Shown here: piece after piece, positions 10,027 to 19,737 of the stretch
How the letters are laid out: each line of letters starts with the position of its first letter
Position numbering within the stretch: the stretch's first letter is position 1
Assembly (NCBI GenBank): GCA_016709315.1
Contig: JADJMZ010000001.1
Coordinates: 806,001 to 870,000, forward strand
Direction of reading: 5' to 3'
Length of the DNA stretch: 64,000 nt
DNA from: Ignavibacteria bacterium
GTDB lineage: Bacteria > Bacteroidota > Ignavibacteria > Tepidaquicellales > Tepidaquicellaceae
Translations under genes and position numbers: made by a program
Notes under the pieces: model-generated
Database searches by the model: none
The model's input: only the letters and a program-made list of their open reading frames with translations
Told to the model about the DNA's origin: nothing

Positions 10027-10131
10027 TCTCACAGATGACACAGATTTTCACAGATACACACTTATACTCTAACACAAGAGTTAAAAAATTGAAAGAAAAA
10101 TACAGAGTCTGATCTGTGTTAATCTGTGAGA
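10027..10131. repeat. Dispersed imperfect inverted repeat, CACAGAT type
   Basis: Left arm 10027-10055 (TCTCACAGATGACACAGATT...) and right arm 10107-10131 (...TCTGTGTTAATCTGTGAGA) are near-perfect reverse complements. Such CACAGATTAACACAGAT elements recur between genes in many bacterial genomes of this type (from memory; not searched). It starts about 40 bp after the early end of the N-terminal carB half and abuts the terminator of the convergent gene. No coding function seen. Confidence 0.7.
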
Positions 10132-10132
10132 A

Positions 10133-10173
10133 ACAAAAAAAGACCTCACTGAACTATACATCCAGTGAGGTCT
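10133..10173 (-). terminator. Rho-independent terminator of the T9SS protease gene
   Basis: Perfect 11-bp stem AGACCTCACTG (10141-10151) / CAGTGAGGTCT (10163-10173) with an 11-base loop. On the minus strand it is followed by a T-run (complement of AAAAAAA at 10135-10141), so it terminates the minus-strand gene ending at 10232. It also lies downstream of the plus-strand carB half and may stop read-through there. Confidence 0.85.
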
Positions 10174-10231
10174 GTTTAAAAATTTACTTATTACTTCCCC
10201 TTATCAAGCAACAGCAGGGGATTGTTAAAAC

Positions 10232-13200
10232 TTATTTTATCAGAACCATTCTCTTTATATCCCTGAAATCACCTGACTCCATTCTCACAAAATAAACTCC
10301 GCTCGCAAATTTGCTTCCGTTAAAAGTCGCTTTGTAAATTCCGGGTGAAAGTTCTTCATTGACCAATACTGTAACTTCCTTTCCAAGTAAATCATATACT
10401 TTCAATGATACAAATCCCAATTCCGAAATTCCAAATTCCAATTGCGTGACCGGATTGAACGGATTCGGATAGTTCTGTGAAAGAGAATAAACTTCAGGAA
10501 CAGAGTTAACTGTATTTTGTATGCCTGTCGGAATTTCATCTACAAATTTCATTGCGCCGTTGATGAATCTGTAAACAGGCGAACCGGCAGGTGAATTTGC
10601 CGAAGGTCTAACAGATTCCAGATCTACTCCCATAACTGCCACGTTGAAATTTGTTCCGATCCTTCCGACTGCGCTCATTGAATCTGCATATAATCTGAAC
10701 TTGTAAAGATTGAATGTCTGTGAAGACGGTACCGAAGCTGATCTTTTTAAAACATCAGGCCACGTTCCGATCGTGCTGTCGGTTAATCCCGGATTGATTG
10801 TTACTCCCGTAAGTCCGTGCGCTGCAACTCCCGGTCTGTCAGCCATAAACTGAAATCCGAGTGTGCTTCTTGCAAAAGCTGAATCTATGTATGTCGAACC
10901 GGTTCTGTCAAGATGATATCCGACATCTTCACCGATAATTATAAGCTTTGATTTTGTCGGAACTGTATTCCCGCCTGAAGCAAGATAAGACTTGATGGAA
11001 TCTTTTACCACATTAGACATTATGGAAGTTCCTTCACCGAGCAAAATAACTTTTTTGTAACCCCTGAAGGAAATGGAAGCGGTTCCTGTATTTCCATTTC
11101 TGTTATATGTATCAAATGTAGCTCCCATGTTGCTGAGATTATTGATCACGGAGTCTCTCGAAGTTCTGCATAATGCAATTGTAGAATCATAAACAATTAT
11201 AACGTCTCCGCGTGACTGTCTTTTTAATGTCATGGAATATGTCTGCGCAGCTTTTGAAGAATCACTGCCGTTGTATGCCCAGACTGACCATTGTCCGGCA
11301 AGTGAATCCCCCGGATTAAGTCCCAGTCCCATCAGTGTTCCGTCAAGTGCGTTATTTACAAATGAAAGAGCAGTATCATAACCTGAATTATTCGACGCAT
11401 AAGATAATCTTACATTTGAAAGAGTCGGGCTTCCGAATTTCCATTTGTAAGAAACTCCCTGTCCTGATCTTGTCCAGTTTATATTTACATTTGAAGTATT
11501 AAAAGGTGATGTTGTGATCGTAGTTCCGTTTGGAGGAGCGTTTAAATTAAATGCTGACAACTGCGGAATTCCTCTTTTCATTGTAATTGATCTCGGACCG
11601 TTGTTTGATTTCAATGAATCATTAAGCGGAAGAAATCTGTAAGTCCAAGCATCCCATTGACCGACAAGTGAATCACCGGGATTTAATCCGAGTCCGGCAA
11701 GAATAATATCCAGCTGTCCTGATGTTAATGTTATTGAGTTTGTACCCGCAGGTATTGAGATCTTTCTCGGCGAAGTCGTAGGACTTCCGAATACAAATCT
11801 GTATGTCGCTCCTGTAGCTGATGTATCCCAGGTAATATTGTATTGCGTCGTTCCGAAAGGAAGAGAAGTCAGTGTAGTTCCTGCTAAAGGAGTTCTTAGA
11901 GAAAACGGATTCAGAACAGGAACATTGGAAACTCTAACCTTCTGAAGCATTTTTGAAACGTTAAGTCTTCCGTTTGAAACTGTAATTCCGGCAAGCGAAG
12001 GAAGTGTGTCCACGCTTGACAATATGAACTGTTTGAATAACAATGCAGCCGAATCAGGATTAGTCTTTGAAAGCTGAATGAATAAACTGCTTGCGCCTGC
12101 ATACATAAGTCCGACTGCGCCTGCAACCTGCGGCGTAGCCATTGATGTACCTGTCAGCAGTCCGTAACTGTTTGTGGGAACTGTTGAAAGTATGCTTGTT
12201 CCCGGAGCGCCGAGATCCATGTTGATCACACCATATCCCGCGCCGCTGTTCTTTGCATCAGTGTTTGTTGTATTTGTCACTGCTATCATAAAGTTACTCG
12301 GACAGGTTGTAGGCATGTCACCGACCACATCAATGTTGACATTATTATTCGGACCTGCGCCTGCGCTTAGTATTCCTGCTTTGCCAAGCGAATCATAAAA
12401 TGCACACCATAAAGGATAATTAGACGGCTGACCGTTGTCAATTCCCCACGAGGAATTTGTAGAAACTACAAAAGCTCCCTGTGTTCCGTTTGAAGAGTTA
12501 TAGATCTTTCTTTGCTTAAGGACGTAACCGTATGCCTTGACAGAATTAGCTTCAGTCGCCGAACCGTAAACCACCCGGCATTGTCTTTACATTCCAGTTG
12601 ACTCCAGCAACGCCGAGATTATTATTTCCTTTTGCTCCTGCAATCCCTGCGCAGTGTGTACCGTGCTGATTGGCAGGAATTGTTCCGTTGTTGCTTCCGG
12701 CATTCCAGCCGTTGATATCATCTATGTATCCGTTATTGTCGTCGTCAATTCCGTTTGCAGGAATCTCAGCCCAGTTCCTCCAGGTATTCAGATCCTGATG
12801 ATCTATCTGCTGACCTCCGTCAACGATCGCAACAACTATCGTATCACCGAAAACTGTTGTGCCGCCTGTGGAAATGTCCCACGCTTCAGGAGCATCTATG
12901 TCAGCGTCAGGAGTTCCTCCCGTCTGACCGGTGTTGTTCTTGTCCCACTGCTCCGCGAATCTTGTGTCGTTAGGGATCACGACTCTTTCTTTAAAGTAGT
13001 GATTGAACTGTGCAATGGCAACTTTATCGCTTCGCATTACTGACAGCAATGCATCTACAGAATTGGATTTTTGAATGTCATATTGAAAAAGATATATGTT
13101 CATATCTTTTACAAGTTCTTCTTTCACGGAAAGATTTATAGAACTGTAATTCCGTGTAAAAGAAACGGCATCTTCCGGAGATTTAAACATGACGATAATT

Positions 13201-13328
13201 TCGCCCTCTTTGTAATCCGTGTCTTCAGAAAAGTTGGATAAGTTGTTACGGCTTGTAATGGAATCATTTGATAATAATAAAACAATGACTATTACTGCCG
13301 CGCAGATAAAGGTATAAATAGTTTTCAC
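10232..13328 (-). CDS. Secreted subtilisin-family protease with T9SS sorting domain, one frameshift
   Basis: Exported S8 serine protease. The N-terminal part (13328 to about 12575) has a signal segment (1-20), a propeptide region and catalytic Asp170 (VDGGQQID) and His222 (HGTHCAG). A one-base shift follows; the next frame resumes within PVVYGSATEA and carries catalytic Ser (GTSMATPQVAG, about residue 396 after repair). Dropping one G from the run at 12574-12576 gives one protein of about 1031 aa. After the protease come two homologous repeats of about 115 aa, each with a LNPGDSL.GQW motif, a Rossmann-like segment, and a C-terminal T9SS domain with NYPNPFNPVTQLEF ending in IKRMVLIK. Signal and sorting domain predict secretion or surface attachment. 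The shift is probably an assembly error. Confidence 0.88.
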
Positions 13329-13367
13329 TTTATTGGTTTTAAATTAATAAAAAACTTTATTATGAAA

Positions 13368-13517
13368 TTATTTTTTCATTTTCTGTGAAAAAGTACCGTC
13401 TTCATTGCTTTGAATGCTGCCATCCGCTTCCCATCCCTGCTCGATCATTTCACTTATAACTTTTTTAAGGTCTTCCGCAGTTTCAGCGGATACAATTGTG
13501 TTTTCTTCTTTTGACAT
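13368..13517 (-). CDS. 49-aa small protein, DUF1737-like
   Basis: Short frame from ATG at 13517 to TAA at 13368, between two T9SS cargo genes. It reads MSKEENTIVSAETAEDLKKV, then ...ISEMIEQGWEADGSI...EDGTFSQKMKK. The pattern 'vv.a.s.e.L...v...i..GW...G......g...Q.m' resembles the DUF1737 family of small cytoplasmic proteins of unknown role. No signal peptide. Its own ATG, good codon content and the recognisable GW...G...Q pattern argue for a real gene. A box resembling TAnnTTTG (complement of CAAATGTA, 13556-13563) lies about 40 bp upstream. Function unknown. Confidence 0.6.
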   Translation of the reverse strand: MSKEENTIVSAETAEDLKKVISEMIEQGWEADGSIQSNEDGTFSQKMKK

Positions 13518-13623
13518 AAGTATTATATAAGTTTGATTAATAATTTAATTTACGCAAATGTAAGTTTTTCATTTCAAGATTCGCTCAAGCGGGAGACTCC
13601 AAAAAGGGCAAGCAGCGAGGACA

Positions 13624-13750
13624 GATACACTCCACCCACTCCACCCACTCCACACACTCTATACACTCCACACCTATACACCCACACTCTACACACGCCA
13701 CACACTCCACACACTCCACACACTCTACACACTCCACACACCCACTCCAC
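13624..13750 (-). repeat. 9-bp satellite array 2, same unit as at 1629
   Basis: About 13 units of GAGTGTGTG read on the minus strand, more diverged than array 1: several units are GAGTGGGTG, GAGTGTATA or GAGTGTGTA, and there are two irregular spacings. In minus-strand sense it begins two bases after the TAA (13755-13753) of the propeller gene. Orientation relative to the preceding gene is thus identical to array 1. The plus-strand frame through it (Thr-Pro-His rich) is treated as a repeat artefact. Confidence 0.92.
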
Positions 13751-13752
13751 TG

Positions 13753-15012
13753 TTATTTTACTAGCATCATCAGTCTCGTCTCATTGTAATCTGCTGTTTC
13801 AATTTTATAAAAATACGCTCCGCTCGGCAGCGATTGTCCGTCGAATAAAACTTCGTAATCACCTGTCTTTTGATTTTCGTTAACGAGTATCTGAATTAAT
13901 TTTCCGGTTATATCAAACACACTTAGTTTAACATTCACGCTGTTCTTTAACGCATACTTTATCCTGGTTTCAGGGTTAAAAGGATTCGGATAATTCTGAA
14001 AGAGTCTGACGCTTACAGGCGTATTTATTATTCCTGGATCATTAACTCCTGAAATAATTCCGGTTTCATTGAAAACCGCCAGTCCTCCGTTTGTTCCTAT
14101 CCATAGGTTGCCGTTTGAGTCAAGTGAAAGAGCGTTTACTGCATAACTTGGCATTGGCGAATTGTCAGGGGTATAATTTACTAATCCTGTATCATTGTAA
14201 AATTTATACAGCCCGCCTCCCGTTGATCCCATCCATTTAATATTCTGACTATCATCTATTAAAGAACACGTTATAAATCCCGGATTAAAATAGACTGTCC
14301 AGATACTGTCAATACTATTAAACTTATTTAACCCCCCTCCGGATGTAGAAATCCATTTATTATTTTCTCTGTCTATATCTATATCTGTTATCAGGTCATA
14401 GGATAATCCTGAATTCGTAGAATTATATATAGTCCATGATGTATCGTTAAATCTTCCAATACCTTTTGAATCCGTTCCGATCCATTTGATGTGGTTCTCA
14501 GAGTTTATGGCTCGTATTCTCCTTTCAGGTATTCCGGAATTTTGGTCATCGTAAATTGTCCAGGTCGTATCTTCAAGCTTAACTAACCCTCGGTTAAGTG
14601 TTCCTATCCATTTTATATCTGATTCATCTATATGTATTACCCAAACAAACTGTGTCCTTAATGGCGAATTACTTGTATCGAATATAGTCCAGTTTATACC
14701 GTCAAATTTAATCATACCACCACTTACTGAGCCTATCCATTTTGTATTATGACTGTCTATTGCGATAGTCTTATAAGAACTATAAGGTAAAGGTGAGTTA
14801 GATGTATCATACACTACCCAGTTTAACCAGTCAAATTTTATAAACGTATAAAATGAACTCATCCATATACAATGTTCTCTTTCATCATACGCCAGGCTTG
14901 ATACTGGATGTCCCGGCAATCCCGAATTATGTTTTGTAAACACCCTCCACTGCTGTCCTCTTGCGACTGAGAGCGAAGCAAATAAAATAATTATGATTAG
15001 TATTGTTTTCAT
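13753..15012 (-). CDS. Secreted beta-propeller protein with T9SS sorting domain
   Basis: A 419-aa exported protein. The signal peptide is residues 1-19 (hydrophobic, ending VARGQ). Residues 20-330 contain seven or so repeats with the KWIGT/NLWIGT motif of the sensor-type 'two-component regulator propeller' blade, each followed by a 'KFD...WT.YDTSNSPL' segment. Residues 345-419 are a T9SS C-terminal domain (NYPNPFNPETRIKY, ending RLMMLVK). No kinase or DNA-binding part is present, so this is a free secreted propeller and not a hybrid sensor. It lies between two other T9SS cargo genes with the same end. Ligand or role cannot be read from the sequence. Confidence 0.82.
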   Translation of the reverse strand: MKTILIIIILFASLSVARGQQWRVFTKHNSGLPGHPVSSLAYDEREHCIWMSSFYTFIKFDWLNWVVYDTSNSPLPYSSYKTIAIDSHNTKWIGSVSGGMIKFDGINWTIFDTSNSPLRTQFVWVIHIDESDIKWIGTLNRGLVKLEDTTWTIYDDQNSGIPERRIRAINSENHIKWIGTDSKGIGRFNDTSWTIYNSTNSGLSYDLITDIDIDRENNKWISTSGGGLNKFNSIDSIWTVYFNPGFITCSLIDDSQNIKWMGSTGGGLYKFYNDTGLVNYTPDNSPMPSYAVNALSLDSNGNLWIGTNGGLAVFNETGIISGVNDPGIINTPVSVRLFQNYPNPFNPETRIKYALKNSVNVKLSVFDITGKLIQILVNENQKTGDYEVLFDGQSLPSGAYFYKIETADYNETRLMMLVK

Positions 15013-15097
15013 TGTGTTTTTTGTTTTTACAATTTCAGATATTTATGAAATTATAATTATTTACTAAATTTTTGCAAATGTCAGTTTTTCAGTTTAA

Positions 15098-15144
15098 GAC
15101 CACTCCCAACCCCCTCCTTGCAAAGGAGGGGGCAGGGGGAGGTC
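15098..15144. repeat. Palindromic intergenic repeat, family B, copy 2
   Basis: Outer ends GACCACTCCC and GGGGGAGGTC enclose the hairpin CCCCCTCCTT/AAGGAGGGGG with loop GCA, the same core as at 6017-6084 but without the second hairpin. It lies in the 179-bp gap upstream of the propeller gene. The sequence just before it (GCAAATGTCAGTTTTTCA) resembles that at 13554-13571, upstream of the 49-aa gene. Confidence 0.8.
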
Positions 15145-15191
15145 GATAACTTAGCTTACTTCTGAAACAAGTTTTACAAGTTATACTTAAT

Positions 15192-16757
15192 TTATTTAAC
15201 AAGCATCATCGTTTTTGTTTCAGAAAAATTATCGGAAACAAGTTTGACAAAATATACTCCTGTTGCAAAGTTATCGGCTTTCCATTCTGTTTCATAAGTT
15301 CCTTCATTCAGATAACCGTTGATCAGATTCTGAACTTCCCTTCCGTTCGAATCATAAACTGTCAGATTTATTTTTGACTGATAACCGTTTGTGCTTATCA
15401 CATCGAATTTTATCTTCGTTGAAGGATTGAAAGGATTCGGATAATTATCGTAAAGTTTGAATGACATCGGACTGACCGAACTCACAGGAGTTACTTCAGT
15501 TACAAAATCTACTATAGCAGTATAAAGACTCAGTGTTGAATTATCCAGTCTCGTCCATATCGGTCTTACTTTTCCGTTGTGCGCAGTTATATTCGAGTAA
15601 TCTCCGAAGAAGCTGGAGGAGTTCGGCGTAAATGGAGTTGCGCTTACTTTGAAATTATTAAATGTCTCGCCGCCGTCTGTTGATCTTGCCATAAAAACAT
15701 CAGTCTGAGTATTCGAATAATTTCTTCTGTCATAAAATACAAAGTAAAGGTAACCTGTCGCCTGATCTATCGTCATCCATGTAAAGAACTGCTGCCTTCC
15801 TGCCGGATCATCATTTACTCTTTTTACATTGCTCCAGGTATTTCCTCCGTCGGTTGATTTGATTAGCCATACATCAGTATCCGTTGTTCCGTTTCTCTGG
15901 TCAGACCAGTTGATGTATATCGTGCCTCTGTTCGGACCGTTTGAAAGATCGCAGGAAGTAATTGGCAATCCGTTTGCTCTGTAAATTCCTTCAATACCGA
16001 AGTCCCATCCTCCCGGCTGTGTCGTTACAAATTTATCACCGCTTAACCATGTCACACCTCTGTCTGTGGATTTGTCAAAAACAATTCCAAGCGGTCCTGA
16101 CCATGCAGTATAAATTTCACCGTTAGGTCCCACGCACGGAACAGCTCCTTCAACAGTATTGTCCTCATCAATGCAGTCTCCGGCTTTTTTATTTATTCTT
16201 AACGCAGTGCTCCAGGATGTTCCGGCATCAGTGGATTTTGAAAATAAAATTATCGAACTGTCATTTGAATTTCCGCTGCCGTAACTGTCGAACTGTGTCC
16301 ATGTCATGTAAAGATTATTATTCGCCGGATCAACGCACAGCCATTCTTTATCCTGCTGTTTCGGAGGAATGTAACCGGCGAACGAGCCGTTATTCCAGTT
16401 AACACCGCCGTTAGTTGATTTCTGCACAACTATCCTGTCAATGAAATAACCTCCGGAAGGATTTGTAAGATGTCCGTAATAAAAATTTCCAGCCGTGTCA
16501 ACAGTTATAGAAGGATCTCCCCAGACACTGTAAGTCGAAGAAAGAGTCTGCTTTGTCCAGTTCAGTCCGCTGTTTGAGGAATAAAAATAAAAGTTAAGAT
16601 TCGAACCGGCTACTACTATGTTAGTATTTTTCGGATTGATGCAGATCGAAGGTTCGTTTGGAGAGCCGGTGTTAGTTATCAGTACATTTGTATACTGCGA
16701 ATATGATCTTCCTGAAATTAAAACCAGCATAAGGAAAATCTGAATAAAGTTTTTCAT
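15192..16757 (-). CDS. Secreted BNR/Asp-box (sialidase-like) propeller protein with T9SS domain
   Basis: A 521-aa exported protein. The signal peptide is residues 1-20 (ending GRSYSQ). It contains repeated Asp-box motifs of the form S.D.G.TW: SSNSGLNW, STNGGVNW, STDAGTSW, STDRGVTW, STDGGNTW and STDGGETF, at regular spacing, giving a six-bladed sialidase-like propeller. The residues needed for true sialidase chemistry (arginine triad, Tyr/Glu pair) are not evident, so enzymatic activity is doubtful. The C-terminus is a T9SS domain (NYPNPFNPSTKIKF, ending TKTMMLVK). Third of three consecutive T9SS cargo genes; role likely at the cell surface. Confidence 0.82.
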   Translation of the reverse strand: MKNFIQIFLMLVLISGRSYSQYTNVLITNTGSPNEPSICINPKNTNIVVAGSNLNFYFYSSNSGLNWTKQTLSSTYSVWGDPSITVDTAGNFYYGHLTNPSGGYFIDRIVVQKSTNGGVNWNNGSFAGYIPPKQQDKEWLCVDPANNNLYMTWTQFDSYGSGNSNDSSIILFSKSTDAGTSWSTALRINKKAGDCIDEDNTVEGAVPCVGPNGEIYTAWSGPLGIVFDKSTDRGVTWLSGDKFVTTQPGGWDFGIEGIYRANGLPITSCDLSNGPNRGTIYINWSDQRNGTTDTDVWLIKSTDGGNTWSNVKRVNDDPAGRQQFFTWMTIDQATGYLYFVFYDRRNYSNTQTDVFMARSTDGGETFNNFKVSATPFTPNSSSFFGDYSNITAHNGKVRPIWTRLDNSTLSLYTAIVDFVTEVTPVSSVSPMSFKLYDNYPNPFNPSTKIKFDVISTNGYQSKINLTVYDSNGREVQNLINGYLNEGTYETEWKADNFATGVYFVKLVSDNFSETKTMMLVK

Positions 16758-16827
16758 GATATTGATTTGATATTAATTTTTGAGAATTGATCTATTAAGT
16801 TTAATAAGTTTAAAATTATTATTCGTA

Positions 16828-18558
16828 TTAATTTATTTCGTCAGCAAGCCATTTCAATAGAACTTTCTCCTGTGCTGAAGTTTTATTTTCCAATGCTTCG
16901 ATCTTATATTTCGGAAGAGGATGTAACAGCTCTGAAATAATTTCTTCTGTAAGTCCTTTTCTGCTGACAAGGAATTTTACTTTATCTCCTTTTTTCTTTC
17001 CTTTAAAAAAATTGTTCAATAACTCTTCATTCATACGAATTCCGTCTATTGCAATTATCTCATCATTAAAATTAAGTCCGGATTCATAAGCAAAAGTACC
17101 GGCATGAATTTTTGTGATCATAAGTTTTCCTTCTATAAGCTTGACTTCAAAATCCGGCAATATGGAATCAGTTTCAATCTCGTTCACTAACTTCAATCCT
17201 GCATAATCAAGATATTCATTTACTGGGAGTTCTTCCGTTCCGCGAATATATTTATTCCAGAAGTCATCAAGATTTTTTCCGCAGACTGTTTCCGCAACTT
17301 CTTTCACTCTCATATCTGAATAACCTTTTGAACTGTCTTTTTTATAATCTTCAAGCAGCATACGCAATGCATCATCCAGAGACTTTCCGCAGTCAGTGCT
17401 TTTTATGATTTCAAGATTAAGCATCATTGCAACAAGTGCGCCTTTTGTATAATAAGATATCTGTGTGTTATTGTAATTTTCATCTTTTCTGTAAAATCTG
17501 GTCCACGTATCGTAACTTGATTCTTCAACCGACTGATGAAACCTTCCTTCAAATCTCATGATGTCATTCAGTTCAACTGCGAGAAATTCATAATACTCTT
17601 CGTCAGTCAGAATACCGCATCTCCTCAGAATGAGATTATCATAAAAACTTGTCCAGCCCTCGGCAACCCACAGTCCTTTTGTATAATTCTCATTATCATA
17701 ATCAAAAGGACCAAGCGCCTCGGGTCTGATCCTTTTCACATTCCACAAATGAAAGAACTCGTGTGAAACAAGTCCGAGAAATTTTTTATAAAGTTTCTCA
17801 TTTGTAAAACCCCATCTCGGGAACTGCACTACAAAAGAATTCAGATGCTCAAGTCCGCCTCCGCCTTTCTCGACTAAATGAACAATATATGTGTAATCCT
17901 TGTATGGAATTTCCCCGCCTAAAAGTTTTATCTCTTCTTCAGCTATTGTTCTGAAATCTTTAATGAGAGTTTCTTCGTCATAGTTACCCTTTCCGGAAAG
18001 ACAAATACAATGTTTGATTCCTTCAATATCGAATTCAAGTATGTGCTGATTACCGGCTTCAACAGGTGAATCAATGAACACATCATAATTTTCCGCAGAG
18101 TAAACATTATCAGACTCTTTAGTAAGTCCTGTTGATATATTTTTCCAGTCAGGCGGAAGGTTAATTTTAAGAATACACTTCCTGTTTTCAAATCCTCTGA
18201 CAAACATGAAAACTCCGGCGCTGCTTAGGAAAGCATGTTCATTGTTGACCTCGCTTGTCCTTACCGTAAGTTCGTTGCAGTATACTTTGTATTTAAATCT
18301 AATATTTTTCTGATCTGAAGTATCTGCTTTCCAGGAGTTCTTGTTGATTTTTTCAACAGGAAGTTTTTCACCTGAGAAATTTTCTGCGTAAACTTCTTCA
18401 ACATTTTTTGCAAATTCCCTTACAAGGTAAGAGCCGGGAGTCCATACCGGCATTGAAAAAATTATTGAATTCCGCTCAGCAGTGTTTAATGAAATTTCAA
18501 CTTCACAGTAGTGAGTATGAGGTCTATTGAATGAAACCGAATAATTTATTTCGTCCAA
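16828..18558 (-). CDS. M61-family (glycyl aminopeptidase type) metallopeptidase with PDZ domain
   Basis: A 576-aa zinc peptidase. An N-terminal beta domain (1-165) precedes a gluzincin catalytic domain with HEFFHLWNVKRIRP near residue 265 (HExxH-type zinc site) and third ligand Glu in LWVAEGWTSFYD about 30 residues on. A C-terminal PDZ domain (about 480-550, with AGTFAYESGLNFNDEIIAI) follows. This matches the M61 layout and length. No signal peptide is visible: the protein begins MDEINYSVSFNRPHTHY, so it is probably cytoplasmic. No operon partner is evident. A possible -7 box TACTTTTG lies on the minus strand about 60 bp upstream. Substrate preference is unknown. Confidence 0.9.
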   Translation of the reverse strand: MDEINYSVSFNRPHTHYCEVEISLNTAERNSIIFSMPVWTPGSYLVREFAKNVEEVYAENFSGEKLPVEKINKNSWKADTSDQKNIRFKYKVYCNELTVRTSEVNNEHAFLSSAGVFMFVRGFENRKCILKINLPPDWKNISTGLTKESDNVYSAENYDVFIDSPVEAGNQHILEFDIEGIKHCICLSGKGNYDEETLIKDFRTIAEEEIKLLGGEIPYKDYTYIVHLVEKGGGGLEHLNSFVVQFPRWGFTNEKLYKKFLGLVSHEFFHLWNVKRIRPEALGPFDYDNENYTKGLWVAEGWTSFYDNLILRRCGILTDEEYYEFLAVELNDIMRFEGRFHQSVEESSYDTWTRFYRKDENYNNTQISYYTKGALVAMMLNLEIIKSTDCGKSLDDALRMLLEDYKKDSSKGYSDMRVKEVAETVCGKNLDDFWNKYIRGTEELPVNEYLDYAGLKLVNEIETDSILPDFEVKLIEGKLMITKIHAGTFAYESGLNFNDEIIAIDGIRMNEELLNNFFKGKKKGDKVKFLVSRKGLTEEIISELLHPLPKYKIEALENKTSAQEKVLLKWLADEIN

Positions 18559-18724
18559 GATTAACAGATTAATTTATAAATGTAATCAAAGAAATTTTAT
18601 AACTGTTTGATTTAATACAAAAGTATACAAATGTTTTTGAACATTAAACTTAAAATTAACTGCTTTACTTCCCTGTTAAAGTAAATGGTAATTCCTCAGC
18701 ACTGTTTTTATCTGAAACTGAATT

Positions 18725-19381
18725 TCAGTTAATCTGTTTTACACAGCGTATATGGCATCCGGCGGTCTTACATAGAAAATTATAGTTTATCAACTGATTC
18801 ATGTGTTCGGATTCGTCATAAAATGCGCATGCCTCGTTATTTAGATTTTGTGTAGTTGACCACCAGTTTCCGTAATTATTAACTGCGGTATATTGGCATG
18901 CGGTTTTATGTTTTGTACCGTATTTAAAAAGTTCGAGCTCCTTGCTGACAACCAATCCATGTTCACACAAGTATTCACTGATTTTCAGCCAATCCTTTTC
19001 AGACGGAATGCGCCATCCTTTCGGAGCAATAATCCTCGGATCGTTAACTGCATACCAGTTGTAAAAAAGTATATTTATGTCAAAATTAATATGCAGTCCG
19101 TTGTTTTCAGAATAACAGTAATATTCTCCTTCACCGGTATCTTTCAGAGATTTATATTCTCCTTTGTAATCAATTAAACCTCCGAATAAAATCTCGTCCC
19201 CGTTTCTGTAATGAGTCACTTTCAGATCTTCAAGCATCCATTCCTGATCACCCGCCTTGAGAGTTCTGTATCTGTTTCCGTTGATATCTTCAACGCTGCC
19301 TCGTTCGAATGAACATAAATCCTGTTCGATAGGATATAAATGAGGATCAACCGGAAATGGTTTTTTATTATAATTAATCAT
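18725..19381 (-). CDS. FISUMP-domain protein
   Basis: A 218-aa protein consisting of a fibrobacter-succinogenes major paralogous (FISUMP) domain. It has the family hallmarks: DINGNRYRTLKAGDQEWMLEDLK at the start of the domain, a FYNWYAVND segment, APKGWRIPSEKDWLKI, a WWSTTQN motif and a C-terminal IRCVKQIN. Unlike most FISUMP proteins there is no signal peptide, lipobox or sorting domain: residues 1-20 are polar. A missed upstream start is unlikely because the region before the ATG has no coding continuity. Function of the domain is unknown; it resembles formylglycine-enzyme/lectin-like folds. Confidence 0.75.
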   Translation of the reverse strand: MINYNKKPFPVDPHLYPIEQDLCSFERGSVEDINGNRYRTLKAGDQEWMLEDLKVTHYRNGDEILFGGLIDYKGEYKSLKDTGEGEYYCYSENNGLHINFDINILFYNWYAVNDPRIIAPKGWRIPSEKDWLKISEYLCEHGLVVSKELELFKYGTKHKTACQYTAVNNYGNWWSTTQNLNNEACAFYDESEHMNQLINYNFLCKTAGCHIRCVKQIN

Positions 19382-19737
19382 GATAAATAAATTTAAAGTT
19401 AATAAAATTTATTGCATTTATGATTAGATGAATGTAAAAAATAAATTATTGGTTTGCACTTTACCTCCGTTATTAAATTTAAAAAAATCCAATTTCAGAA
19501 GGCAGTATCGGGAATTATCTCTGCAGATTTTTAACACGTGATCAGAGGGAAACTATATTGTGTTTGCGCAGAAAGTGTACAATTACTTTTATTCTCACTG
19601 CTTTCAGAGAAACGTAATGTGCTGATTTAAAAAATTAAATTCAGTAATTAATACCTTCATTTATTTTTCCGTAATGACAGACAAAACCGGTATATAAAAC
19701 TTAAAACAGGCGGATGATTCAGAACAGACATGATATT

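Noticed and set aside
13533..13883. Plus-strand frame with Thr-Pro-His repeats through satellite array 2
   Set aside because: Same artefact as above; it also overlaps the end of the propeller gene antisense.
15192..16757. Active sialidase
   Set aside because: Asp-boxes are present but the arginine triad and Tyr/Glu nucleophile pair are not recognisable; Asp-box propellers are often non-sialidase.
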